Source: Thermincola ferriacetica
GTDB lineage: Bacteria; Bacillota; Thermincolia; Thermincolales; Thermincolaceae
Assembly: GCF_001263415.1 (NCBI RefSeq)
Contig: NZ_LGTE01000009.1
Coordinates: 1 to 64,000, forward strand
DNA length: 64,000 bases
Direction of reading: 5' to 3'
Shown: positions 17,104 through 25,003 of the stretch, one piece after another
Position numbering within the stretch: position 1 is the first letter of the stretch
How the letters are laid out: every line of letters begins with the position of its first letter
Notes under the pieces: generated by a model
Told to the model about the DNA's origin: nothing
Databases searched by the model: none
What the model saw: the letters and a program-made list of their open reading frames with translations, nothing else
Made by a program: the position numbers and the translations under genes

Positions 17104-17838
17104 ATGACTTATCTGAGCAAAAAGGATTTCAGCCAGTTATGTCTTGGTTCATCGGGTGAAGGCGGGATTTCACAAATATATATACCCGAAATTGTACGTA
17201 CCCTGGAAGAAGCGGCAATGGGATGTCCTCCGGTTATTTGGCTGCAGGGGGCATCGTGCGGGGGATGTTCCATATCGCTGTTGGATAATGTTCATCCCAA
17301 GCTAAGAAATGCCTTAATAAAAATTAAAAGCCTGGCTTTTCTGCAACAGCCTGTGGCCAATAAAAATGATTTTGTAGAGAAAGTGCTTACCATTGCCAGG
17401 GATTATAAAGGCCAGTTTTATCTTATTATAGAAGGGGCTATCCCTACAGGGGCAGATGGCTTGTACTGCATTGTGGGTGAAGATGCTGACGGCCGGCCAA
17501 TTTCGCTACTCAACCTGGTCAAAAAGTTGAGCGCTTCAGCTAAAGCGGTTTTAGCTTTGGGAACCTGTGCGGCTTTTGGTGGGGTTCCGGCGATTGAGCC
17601 AAATCCAACAGGCTGCCAGGGAGTTAGCAAAGTACTGGCGGGCCAAACAGTTATAAACATCCCAGGGTGCCCTCCCCATTCCGATTGGGTTATTGGTACC
17701 TTAGTACATGTTTTGCGCTATGGAATACCTGACCTCGACGGGGATTTGCGGCCAACCTTATTTTATGAGGGTCTGGACCAGGGAGAAGAACCGTTAGGTT
17801 ACCTGACTGAAAGCCTGAAAAAAACCTCCTTTTCTTAA
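17104..17838 (+). CDS. Truncated [NiFe]-hydrogenase small-subunit homologue
   Basis: Paralogue of the 14414 gene but only 244 aa. The flavodoxin-like domain and all proximal-cluster cysteines are present (Cys52/55 in ASCGGC, GTCAAFGG, GCPPHSDW). It stops at SLKKTSFS, before the histidine and cysteines that hold the medial and distal clusters. The N-terminus MTYLSKKDFSQLC aligns with the Tat motif of the paralogue, but the twin arginines are lysines and no hydrophobic segment follows, so it should stay in the cytoplasm. I find no continuation of the missing domain in the 260 bases downstream. No large subunit lies next to it. Expressed from the sigma-54 promoter. Confidence 0.85.
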   Translation: MTYLSKKDFSQLCLGSSGEGGISQIYIPEIVRTLEEAAMGCPPVIWLQGASCGGCSISLLDNVHPKLRNALIKIKSLAFLQQPVANKNDFVEKVLTIARDYKGQFYLIIEGAIPTGADGLYCIVGEDADGRPISLLNLVKKLSASAKAVLALGTCAAFGGVPAIEPNPTGCQGVSKVLAGQTVINIPGCPPHSDWVIGTLVHVLRYGIPDLDGDLRPTLFYEGLDQGEEPLGYLTESLKKTSFS

Positions 17839-18098
17839 AAGAAGAGAATATAAAGAGGGGGTGATAATTCCGGCGATTTAGGAAAGGAAGAAGAACGAAA
17901 AGGAAGTCTATTTTTAAGAGAAAAAACGGGCAAGGCAATTAAGGCGGGATATTTTAATCAGATAACCAGGTAGAAAGGGATGCAGTTCTTTAGCGTTAAA
18001 GGCATTCTGCCTTCAATAGTAGCAGGATATCCGTTGAGCAATGATGAATAACATAATAAGAAAATAGTTAGCCTAAACTTTTTTGGGGGTGGCAGTAA

Positions 18099-18725
18099 TT
18101 GCAGCCATTGATTCTAGTTCATACCAGAACCGCCAGGTTTTTACACTGGTTCAATATGCTCTGCATTACTGTGCTCATATTGACTGGATTTTATATCCAT
18201 AGTCCACTGAGGTTCAATATTTTCCCCAATATGGACGTAGCCCGAAAACTGCATTTTATGTTTATGTACCTGGTAATTTACGGTGTGATAATAAGATTGT
18301 ATTATTCCTTTTATAGCGGAGACTATAAAGAAATAATGTTTACACCGGGGGATGTAAAAGGCTTTCCGGCTTTGGCAAAATACTATCTGTTTTTGAGCAA
18401 AGAAAGCCCGAATTTCGGGAAATATAACCCCGGACAAAAACTGGTTTATTCTTCTTGGGTTATTTTATTAGGGGTTCAGGCGCTGACAGGTTTTATACTG
18501 TATTTTTCGGGGTTGGCTTGGTTGGGAAATTTACTTGGCGGAATTGTGACGATGCGTCAGGTACATTATCTGGTTACCTGGATTTTTGTGTCTACCGTAG
18601 GAATTCATGTATATTTAAGCTTTGTAGGCGGCAAACACGTTCTTAAATCAATCATAACCGGCTGCATGCCGGCAGGCGCGAATTTACAGCCGGCTTCCCT
18701 TGAGCAAGAAGAAGTTTCATTTTAG
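18099..18725 (+). CDS. Hydrogenase-type cytochrome b subunit
   Basis: Four-helix membrane cytochrome b of the HyaC/HupC family that links a periplasmic hydrogenase to the quinone pool. 208 aa. Haem-ligand candidates are the histidines in TARFLHWFN, RKLHFMF, RQVHYLV and VGIHVYLSF. TTG start after GGGGGTGG. It is followed by a strong terminator, so the sigma-54 transcript probably covers 17104-18725. A partner could be the exported small subunit at 14414, but the complete hydrogenase it would serve is not in the window. Confidence 0.85.
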   Translation: MQPLILVHTRTARFLHWFNMLCITVLILTGFYIHSPLRFNIFPNMDVARKLHFMFMYLVIYGVIIRLYYSFYSGDYKEIMFTPGDVKGFPALAKYYLFLSKESPNFGKYNPGQKLVYSSWVILLGVQALTGFILYFSGLAWLGNLLGGIVTMRQVHYLVTWIFVSTVGIHVYLSFVGGKHVLKSIITGCMPAGANLQPASLEQEEVSF

Positions 18726-18789
18726 CCAAACCGCTGACTAAAGTATTTTGCGTTTTCGGAAAATTGCCTATAGTGCGATTTTATTTAAG

Positions 18790-18824
18790 AAGCTTCACCC
18801 GTAATGAAACGGTGAAGCTTTTTT
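18790..18824 (+). terminator. Rho-independent terminator after cytochrome b
   Basis: AAGCTTCACC (18790-18799) and GGTGAAGCTT (18811-18820) form a perfect 10-bp stem followed by a run of T. It separates the cytochrome b gene from hypAB. Confidence 0.9.
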
Positions 18825-18851
18825 GACCTTTGTCTGCGGGCATGGTAAAAT
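18823..18851 (+). promoter_or_regulatory. Housekeeping promoter for hypAB
   Basis: TTGACC (18823-18828), 17-base spacer, TAAAAT (18846-18851), 24 bases before the hypA ATG. It follows the terminator immediately, so hypAB is separately and probably constitutively expressed. Confidence 0.8.
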
Positions 18852-18875
18852 GTAGCTTGACGAGGAGTTGTTGTT

Positions 18876-19229
18876 ATGCACGAAATGTCATTAATGGCCG
18901 GTGTATTCGACGTGATCAACAAGACTATTGCACCTTATCCCAATGCTAAAGTCACTAAAGTAATACTGGTTGTTGGGGCTTTAACCAATGCGGTTCCCGA
19001 TGCACTGCAGTTGGCTTTTGAAGTTTTTGCGAAAGGTTCGCCTGTAGAAGGAGCCGTTTTGGAAATTCAGGAAGTACCTCTTAAATTAAAGTGTGATGAG
19101 TGTGGGTGGGAAGGGCCTGTTGATATATACCAGCCTGTTTGTCCCAAGTGCCGGTCTTTTAATGTTGGTGTAATTGCCGGCAGGGAATTGTTAATCAAGA
19201 GTCTGGAGGTAGAAACTGATGGAGATTAA
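18876..19229 (+). CDS. hypA: Hydrogenase nickel chaperone HypA
   Basis: Nickel metallochaperone that works with HypB to load Ni into [NiFe] hydrogenases. MHEMSLM gives the Ni-binding His2. The zinc site is CDECGW and CPKC near residues 74-94. 117 aa. Overlaps hypB by 11 bases. A second hypA lies at 44939 inside the CO operon. Confidence 0.95.
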   Translation: MHEMSLMAGVFDVINKTIAPYPNAKVTKVILVVGALTNAVPDALQLAFEVFAKGSPVEGAVLEIQEVPLKLKCDECGWEGPVDIYQPVCPKCRSFNVGVIAGRELLIKSLEVETDGD

Positions 19230-19878
19230 AGTGAATACGGGAATACTGGAAGCCAACGAGGCAACGGCCAAAGCCAACAAAGAACTGTTAAAGGCAAAGC
19301 GGGTTTTTACAATAAATGTCATGGGTTCTCCGGGGGCGGGGAAGACTACACTCCTGGAAAGGACCATAGAATTGCTTAAGGACCGTATCAGGATGGGCGT
19401 CATAGAAGGTGATATTTATACTGCCAAGGATGCCCAAAGAATTGAAAAGCATGGGATCCCGGTAAAACAGATCAACACCGGCGGGGCTTGTCACCTGGAT
19501 GCCAGAATGGTTGAGAAGGCGTTAAACTTTTTTAACCTGGACGAACTGGACCTCATGATTATTGAAAACGTGGGGAATCTTGTCTGTCCTGTGGAATTTA
19601 ACTTGGGAGAAGATCTGAAAATAGCTGTTTTAAGCATTACGGAGGGCGATGATAAACCCCTCAAATACCCGCTTATTTTCAAAGAATCTGCGGCAGTTCT
19701 GATAAATAAGGTGGATATGTTAGAATTCACAGACGTTAATTTGGAGACTCTGGAGAGAGATATACGCCTTATCAATCCGCATATCAAGATATTTTTTGTA
19801 TCTGCCCGTACCGGGCAAGGAATAAGGGATTGGACCGACTGGTTATTGCAGCAGGTAGAAAATTCGAATCGGACCTGA
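19219..19878 (+). CDS. hypB: Hydrogenase maturation GTPase HypB
   Basis: GTPase for nickel insertion. P-loop GSPGAGKTT, GDIYTAKDAQRIEKHG, the metal-site GGACHLDARMV, NVGNLVCP and NKVD are all standard. No histidine-rich or N-terminal CxxCGC nickel-storage segment is present. 219 aa. Coupled to hypA by overlap. hypE and hypF are absent from the window; hypC and hypD occur fused at 48727. Confidence 0.95.
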   Translation: MEIKVNTGILEANEATAKANKELLKAKRVFTINVMGSPGAGKTTLLERTIELLKDRIRMGVIEGDIYTAKDAQRIEKHGIPVKQINTGGACHLDARMVEKALNFFNLDELDLMIIENVGNLVCPVEFNLGEDLKIAVLSITEGDDKPLKYPLIFKESAAVLINKVDMLEFTDVNLETLERDIRLINPHIKIFFVSARTGQGIRDWTDWLLQQVENSNRT

Positions 19879-20454
19879 GGGCAAGGGGAGGTTAAACGAA
19901 TCCTCCGCTCCCATAGTTCTTAGCTAGTCTATTGGAGGATTGGGTGGGGTTTTCCGCTACCACGGAGCTTTATGCTGCAAAACCTTGACAAGAAGGCAGC
20001 GTTCCCGAACTCGATGGCTCATGTTGATTTCCTTAAAAGCCAGGCCGCCTCCCGTCCAAGCACTCATCTTGAGCTGAGTGCTGGACTCTCCGGCGGCCTT
20101 CGCCATCTTCAAACATGCGGGAACCTCCTGCCTTCTTGTCTGCAGTTTTGCGGGCGCAGTCGCTCCTTAACGGTAGCCTGAGAACCCACCCAACCCTCCA
20201 TGAAAAAAACTAGCGCATTAAACTATAGCCCCGTTCCGGAAAACATTTCACCTCCCCGAAATTTCGGAATAATTTTTGACAAAAACTTATGGGCTATCCT
20301 TTTGGAGTATTCCATATTTTTTGTATCTGTTTTGATAACGGGAAAACCCGGTGACAGCGCACCTCACCACAGATTAGAAAATGTTGTCGCTTATACAGGA
20401 AATTGCATGTAACAGGTGGAAATATTAAGAAAGTAATATGAAAGGGGAGCGGGT
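19879..20454. other. Non-coding gap holding a long hairpin
   Basis: No convincing gene in this 576-base gap. It is dominated by the imperfect inverted repeat at 19934-20199. AATCCTCC at 19899-19906 is complementary to GGAGGATT at 19934-19941, so the base of the long stem has an alternative partner. The remainder, up to the cvpA-like gene, shows no clear structure. Confidence 0.6.
19934..20199. repeat. 266-base imperfect hairpin / foldback element
   Basis: The two halves are complementary nearly throughout. GGAGGATTGGGTGGGGTTTTC at 19934 pairs with GAGAACCCACCC and CAACCCTCC ending at 20199. CGCTACC pairs with GGTAGCC, GCAAAACC and GACAAGAAGGCAG pair with CTGCCTTCTTGTC and GTTTTGC, and GTTCCCG pairs with CGGGAAC. 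GGCCGCC pairs with GGCGGCC, and AGCACTCA with TGAGTGCT around an 8-base loop at 20067-20074. It could be a structured RNA or a MITE-like foldback element. I recognise no family. Confidence 0.75.
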
Positions 20455-21174
20455 ATGAACTTACTGGACCTATTATTGTCTGCGGGACTGTTTTTGGCAA
20501 TTTTTAGAGGATACCGCAAAGGAATGCTGGTCAGCTTTTTTAACTTCCTGGGTTATGTTGTGGGTTTTGTATCGGCACTGTTATTTAGCGAAGTTTTAGC
20601 AAAGGTTATAGACCGTTCTTTTGGTATAACGAAAAAAATGATGCCCTGGCTTCTGGACAATGCCTCCCTGCCAGCCACGGTAAATAAGACCCGGATTGCC
20701 GACATACCTTTTGAAAAAGCTCAAGACGTGGCTGCCAACTTGTCAGTGCCGGGAACTTTCCGGGATGCTTTTATTGATTACCTTGGGCAGATAGCTGAAA
20801 TGCCTGCTACTAAAAATATACATACGCTCGGGGATGCCTTGGGGTACCTAATGGCCATGTTTTTGCTGACGGCCATCTGTTTTGCTTTCATTTACTTTTT
20901 GGTTTCGCGTTTCCTTGGTAAAACCATTCCCAGTTGGTTCAAAAAAACATCGCCGGCCCCGGTTACTTTCTTGGACCATTTGGGAGGGGCGGTTCTAGGG
21001 CTGCTCACAGGCATAATAGGCCTGATGATAACGATAGGCATGTTGATTCCTCTGGCGGCCGCAGGCGCTATAAAGGGTACGGATACAGGATTACTGGGCA
21101 GAATGGCTGAAATAATCAACAGTTCTGTTTTTATGACCACGTTTTCGGAGACCGTAATAAGTTTCCTAAGCTAG
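20455..21174 (+). CDS. CvpA family membrane protein
   Basis: 239 aa with an N-terminal NLLDLLLSAGLFLAIFRGYR, the RGYRKG loop typical of CvpA/colicin V production family members, and four likely membrane segments. The role of these proteins is poorly defined (cell-envelope stability). The ribosome site is AAAGGGGAG. A monocistronic unit between the long hairpin and the aminopeptidase gene. Confidence 0.75.
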   Translation: MNLLDLLLSAGLFLAIFRGYRKGMLVSFFNFLGYVVGFVSALLFSEVLAKVIDRSFGITKKMMPWLLDNASLPATVNKTRIADIPFEKAQDVAANLSVPGTFRDAFIDYLGQIAEMPATKNIHTLGDALGYLMAMFLLTAICFAFIYFLVSRFLGKTIPSWFKKTSPAPVTFLDHLGGAVLGLLTGIIGLMITIGMLIPLAAAGAIKGTDTGLLGRMAEIINSSVFMTTFSETVISFLS

Positions 21175-21261
21175 AAAAGGTTATAATTTGGCGATTATAA
21201 AGTAAAATATTATATATTCAACTTTCGCAAAATATAAGCAACTAATTGGAGGAGCGAGTTT

Positions 21262-22719
21262 ATGAATAAGAAAGAAGAAACCAAATCGCCCGGTGAAAAG
21301 TTAAAAGAAGAATTATGCGCTGAGACCCAACTCGTGTGGGATAGTATTGATAAGAAGGAAAAAGAGGAGGTTATGCGGTTTAACGAAGACTACAAAACCT
21401 TCTTAAGTAATGCAAAAACAGAAAAACAAACGGTTAAAGAAATTATCCAACAGGCCCGGGACAAAGGATTTATAAGCCTGGAGGAGATGTTCAAGGGCGG
21501 CAAAAAGTTGAAACCGGGAAACAAAATTTTTATTAACTATAAGAATAAAAGCGCTGTTTTAGTGGTGGTTGGGAAGGAACCACTTTGGGAAGGGTTGAAT
21601 ATCGTAGGTTCTCACGTTGATGCCCCCAGGCTGGACTTAAAACCTCAACCTCTTTATGAGGATCAAAACCTGGCTTTAATGAAAACTCATTATTACGGCG
21701 GAATAAAGAAATATCAATGGCCGGCAATTCCGCTGGCTTTGCATGGGGTAGTTTATACAGCCAGGGGAACCGTTGCCGAACTGATGGTGGGTGAAAAGGC
21801 CGAGGAGCCTGTTTTTACCATTTCCGATCTACTGCCCCATCTGGCCAAGGAGCAGATGGGCAAAAAAATGGGGGAAGCTATCAAGGGAGAAGATTTGAAT
21901 ATTCTTGTTGGCAGTATTCCTGTAGAAGATAAAGAAGTTAAAGAACGCGTAAAATTAACTGTCCTTAAATTGTTAAACGAGCGTTATGGCATTACGGAAG
22001 AAGACTTTATCAGCGCTGAACTCGAGTTAGTCCCTGCCGGACCGGCCCGGGATGTGGGACTTGACAGAAGTATGGTGGGGGGTTACGGACAAGACGACAG
22101 GGTATGTGCCTATGCTTCTTTAAGAGCTATTTTAGATGTGCAAAGTCCCATATATACCTCAGTAGCCATTTTTGTCGACAAAGAGGAAATCGGCAGCACC
22201 GGAAATACCGGGATGAAATCGAGATTTTTTGAAAATGCTGTAGCTGAAATGCTGTACCTGGTTGCCGGCGATTATAACGAACTATACTGTCGCAGGACTC
22301 TGGCCCATTCCCGCGCATTATCGGCAGACGTCAGCGCCGGGATGGATCCCAACTATCCTAATGTCGTGGATAAATACAATGCAGCCAGGTTGGGGTATGG
22401 TGTGGTTATTACCAAGTATACAGGTTCCGGCGGAAAATATTCCACCAGCGATGCCAACCCCGGCTTTATTAACCAGGTGAGACGTATTTTTAAGGAAAAT
22501 AAAGTAATATGGCAAACGGGCGAACTGGGCAAAGTGGACCAGGGGGGCGGCGGCACGATCGCCCAATATATCGCCAGATACGGTATGGAAGTCCTGGATT
22601 GCGGCGTGGCCCTGCTGGGTATGCACTCTCCCTTTGAAGTGGCCCATAAAGGCGACATTTACATGGGATACAAAGCTTATAAAGCCTTTTTTGAACAAGC
22701 AGGTAATGAAAAGTATTGA
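21262..22719 (+). CDS. M18 family zinc aminopeptidase
   Basis: Dodecameric two-zinc aminopeptidase of the aspartyl-aminopeptidase family, cytosolic. Metal and catalytic residues lie in VGSHVDAPRLDLKP, QDDRVCAY, DKEEIGSTGN, DVSAGMDPNYP and GMHSPFEVAHK. 485 aa, slightly longer than the usual 430-470 because of a lysine/glutamate-rich N-terminal helix. ATG with GGAGGAG upstream. Followed by a strong terminator. Confidence 0.9.
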   Translation: MNKKEETKSPGEKLKEELCAETQLVWDSIDKKEKEEVMRFNEDYKTFLSNAKTEKQTVKEIIQQARDKGFISLEEMFKGGKKLKPGNKIFINYKNKSAVLVVVGKEPLWEGLNIVGSHVDAPRLDLKPQPLYEDQNLALMKTHYYGGIKKYQWPAIPLALHGVVYTARGTVAELMVGEKAEEPVFTISDLLPHLAKEQMGKKMGEAIKGEDLNILVGSIPVEDKEVKERVKLTVLKLLNERYGITEEDFISAELELVPAGPARDVGLDRSMVGGYGQDDRVCAYASLRAILDVQSPIYTSVAIFVDKEEIGSTGNTGMKSRFFENAVAEMLYLVAGDYNELYCRRTLAHSRALSADVSAGMDPNYPNVVDKYNAARLGYGVVITKYTGSGGKYSTSDANPGFINQVRRIFKENKVIWQTGELGKVDQGGGGTIAQYIARYGMEVLDCGVALLGMHSPFEVAHKGDIYMGYKAYKAFFEQAGNEKY

Positions 22720-22725
22720 TAAGGA

Positions 22726-22766
22726 GACCAAATGGCAGAAAGTTGTTCAGCCATTTGGTCTTTTTT
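22726..22766 (+). terminator. Terminator after M18 aminopeptidase
   Basis: GACCAAATGG (22726-22735) and CCATTTGGTC (22751-22760) form a perfect 10-bp stem followed by six T. Confidence 0.9.
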
Positions 22767-22869
22767 CTGCAGTACCGGCAATGGTGAAAAAGAGGTTAAT
22801 TTGTCGGCAGGAAAAACCCGGTAAGCGTCGAAGTTACTTGGCGAACGGGAAAGGCAGGTTGATATTCAA

Positions 22870-23784
22870 ATGAATTTGCCCTTAATTGGCGCCCTTGTTT
22901 TTGTTTTGATGTTAGGGGTACTGTTTCTTTTGGCGCGAAGTAATAAATCGTTTTCCGTTAATGAATACGGTTCCTTAGTGAAATCGGAGGAAAAAGTTCC
23001 TGTTGACAGCGAAACTTTGATAAACATCTTAAAAGATGGCAACGCTAAAGAAAAAATTGCGGCCATAGAAAAGCTTGTTGAGCTGGCTCCGCCCGGTTGC
23101 GGGCAGTTATTGGTGGAGGCCATGGCCGATAAAAACGAGGAAGTTAAAATAGTGGCCGCGGAAGCGCTGCTGAAAATGAGGGATGTAGAAACCATTTCCT
23201 TATTAGTTGAAGCTCTTCGCAATCCGGGAAAATGGTTGCCGGCCAGGGTGGCAGAGGTATTGGCGGCTATTGGAGAGCCGGCCGTGCCTGTTTTGACGGA
23301 AGCAGCAGCCGATGCTGATGAAAAGGTACGCGCCTATGTTATTCAAATTTTGGGTATGATAAATGCCAACGGGCTGGAACCGGTATTTCAAAAGGGTCTG
23401 CAAGACTCCTCGGTGGAGGTGCGGAGGGCAGCGGCGTCAGTTTTAGCTGAATTAAAGCCTGCCGGGTTGCAAGAAGACTTGTTGGCAGCGGTGAAAGATT
23501 CCGATGCTAGGGTAAGGATCCACGCAATAAAAGCCCTGAGCCGTTTTAAGGATAAACGGGTACTTGAGCGGTTGGCAGCAGCGACCGAAGATGACGAGTG
23601 GACCGTGGTGGCAAGCGCTATAGGAGCTTTGGCCGGCATAGGAAATGAAGGAGAAGAGATTTTATCGCGAATAGCGGGAGATTTGCATCACCCGGGGCAG
23701 GAATTGGCCTTGAAGGCTTTGCAAGCTAAAGGAAAGAAACCTGGTAAAGTTGTAAACATATCCTATGGCCGAAATGATGTTTAG
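22870..23784 (+). CDS. Membrane-anchored HEAT-repeat protein
   Basis: 304 aa: an N-terminal membrane helix (LIGALVFVLMLGVLFLLA), then about six HEAT/PBS-like repeats of about 30 residues, for example EVKIVAAEALLKM, EKVRAYVIQILGM, SVEVRRAAASVLAEL and ARVRIHAIKALSRF. These form a protein-binding superhelix. No enzymatic motif. The stop lies 10 bases before the start of the MscS gene, so they are likely cotranscribed. Confidence 0.82.
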   Translation: MNLPLIGALVFVLMLGVLFLLARSNKSFSVNEYGSLVKSEEKVPVDSETLINILKDGNAKEKIAAIEKLVELAPPGCGQLLVEAMADKNEEVKIVAAEALLKMRDVETISLLVEALRNPGKWLPARVAEVLAAIGEPAVPVLTEAAADADEKVRAYVIQILGMINANGLEPVFQKGLQDSSVEVRRAAASVLAELKPAGLQEDLLAAVKDSDARVRIHAIKALSRFKDKRVLERLAAATEDDEWTVVASAIGALAGIGNEGEEILSRIAGDLHHPGQELALKALQAKGKKPGKVVNISYGRNDV

Positions 23785-23794
23785 GAGGACCTCT

Positions 23795-24703
23795 ATGGAC
23801 AAACTAATTGAACGTTGGTTACAAAAGATACCTCTAATTTCAGAGGAGACCTTGGCAAAGGTTTTTACGGTCACATATAAAATTATTGGAATAATCGTTA
23901 TAGCCAAAATTGGGTTAATGCTGGGCAATTTTATTATAAACAAAGTTTTTACTTTCGGTGACAGGAGGCCTTACTTTGACGAACGCCGGGTCAATACCCT
24001 GCGCACCCTGTTGAAGAGTGCGCTTCGCTATGCAGCTTACTTTCTGGTGGGGTTGGGCGTTTTGCAGGAATTGCTCCAGACTTTGCTGGGCACCGACATT
24101 AAAACTTTTTTAGCTGGTGCCGGAATAATTGGCGTGGCGCTGGGTTTTGGTGCACAGAGTTTGGTAAAAGATATTGTTACAGGCTTTTTTATCCTGCTGG
24201 AAAACCAGTATGCTGTGGGTGAATACATTACTACAGGTCAATACTCGGGATTTGTGGAAGAAATGGGATTACGGGTTACCAAGCTCAGGGACTGGGGTGG
24301 GGAACTGCACATCGTCCCTAACGGCATGTTAACCGCCGTTACCAATTACAGCCGTGGCAGTATGCGCGCTATGGTAGACATGAGCATTGCCTATGAGGAA
24401 GATATTGACAAAGCTATTCATGTTATGAGCAGAGTAGCCGGCGAAATTGCAGAAGAACTACAGGATGTAATAGTTGAAGGGCCTGAGATATTGGGGGTTG
24501 TAGCTTTTGGACCTTCGGAAGTAATTATCCGCTGTGTGGCCAAAACTAAGCCGATGGAACAATGGCGGGTGGAAAGGGAGTTGCGGAAAAGGTTCAAAGA
24601 AGCTTTTGATAAGGAAGGCATCGAAATTCCCTACCCAAAACAAGTATATATTAGTGGGGATAAGCGAACAGAAGCCCCGAAGGCGAAAGAAGGAAATTAC
24701 TGA
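23795..24703 (+). CDS. MscS family mechanosensitive channel
   Basis: Small-conductance mechanosensitive channel. Two or three N-terminal membrane helices are followed by the pore-lining TM3 (FLAGAGIIGVALGFGAQSLV then KDIVTGFFILLENQYAVGEYI) and the beta and alpha/beta cytoplasmic domains. 302 aa, close to the YkuT/YggB type. ATG 23795 with AGGAGG is preferred to the longer frame overlapping the HEAT gene. Confidence 0.92.
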   Translation: MDKLIERWLQKIPLISEETLAKVFTVTYKIIGIIVIAKIGLMLGNFIINKVFTFGDRRPYFDERRVNTLRTLLKSALRYAAYFLVGLGVLQELLQTLLGTDIKTFLAGAGIIGVALGFGAQSLVKDIVTGFFILLENQYAVGEYITTGQYSGFVEEMGLRVTKLRDWGGELHIVPNGMLTAVTNYSRGSMRAMVDMSIAYEEDIDKAIHVMSRVAGEIAEELQDVIVEGPEILGVVAFGPSEVIIRCVAKTKPMEQWRVERELRKRFKEAFDKEGIEIPYPKQVYISGDKRTEAPKAKEGNY

Positions 24704-24727
24704 TTCCTGTTGAATGGAGGTGGTGAT

Positions 24728-24931
24728 ATGCACAAATTCAGAGTAGGGGATATAGTTAAAATGAGGAAACCCCACCCCTGTGGCGGTTACGAATGGGAAA
24801 TTACCCGGACAGGGATGGACTTTCGGATGAAATGCCTGAAATGCAATCACCAGGTTATGCTGCCGCGGCCCAAGTTTGAAAAAGGCGTTAAGGCCGTGGT
24901 TAAGTCTGTTGTGGAAAGTGAAGAGAATTAA
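24728..24931 (+). CDS. DUF951 family protein
   Basis: 67-aa family of unknown function, widespread in Firmicutes and often next to ychF and rpsF. The signature is MRKPHPCGGYEWEITRTGMD followed by a CLKC pair, so the three cysteines could bind a metal. ATG 24728 follows GGAGGTGGTG. Confidence 0.9.
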   Translation: MHKFRVGDIVKMRKPHPCGGYEWEITRTGMDFRMKCLKCNHQVMLPRPKFEKGVKAVVKSVVESEEN

Positions 24932-24938
24932 GGCAGGC

Positions 24939-24967
24939 TTGCACCCCAATATTAACTGGGGTATAAT
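24939..24967 (+). promoter_or_regulatory. Promoter for ychF, with embedded hairpin
   Basis: TTGCAC (24939-24944), 17-base spacer, TATAAT (24962-24967). The spacer contains CCCC/GGGG, which folds with the flanking A and T into a short hairpin followed by T-rich DNA. The same bases may therefore also end transcripts from upstream. Confidence 0.7.
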
Positions 24968-25003
24968 TTTTGCGTGGAACTAAATAGAAAGGATGAAATA
25001 CAT

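Noticed and set aside
17839..18098. Broken remainder of the truncated small subunit in the gap downstream
   Set aside because: None of the plus-strand frames I translated shows the expected His/Cys pattern, so there is no evidence for a split gene.
18086..18104. GTGGCAGTAATTGCAG as a sigma-54 promoter for cytochrome b
   Set aside because: Only 8 bases separate GG and GC, and it overlaps the start codon.
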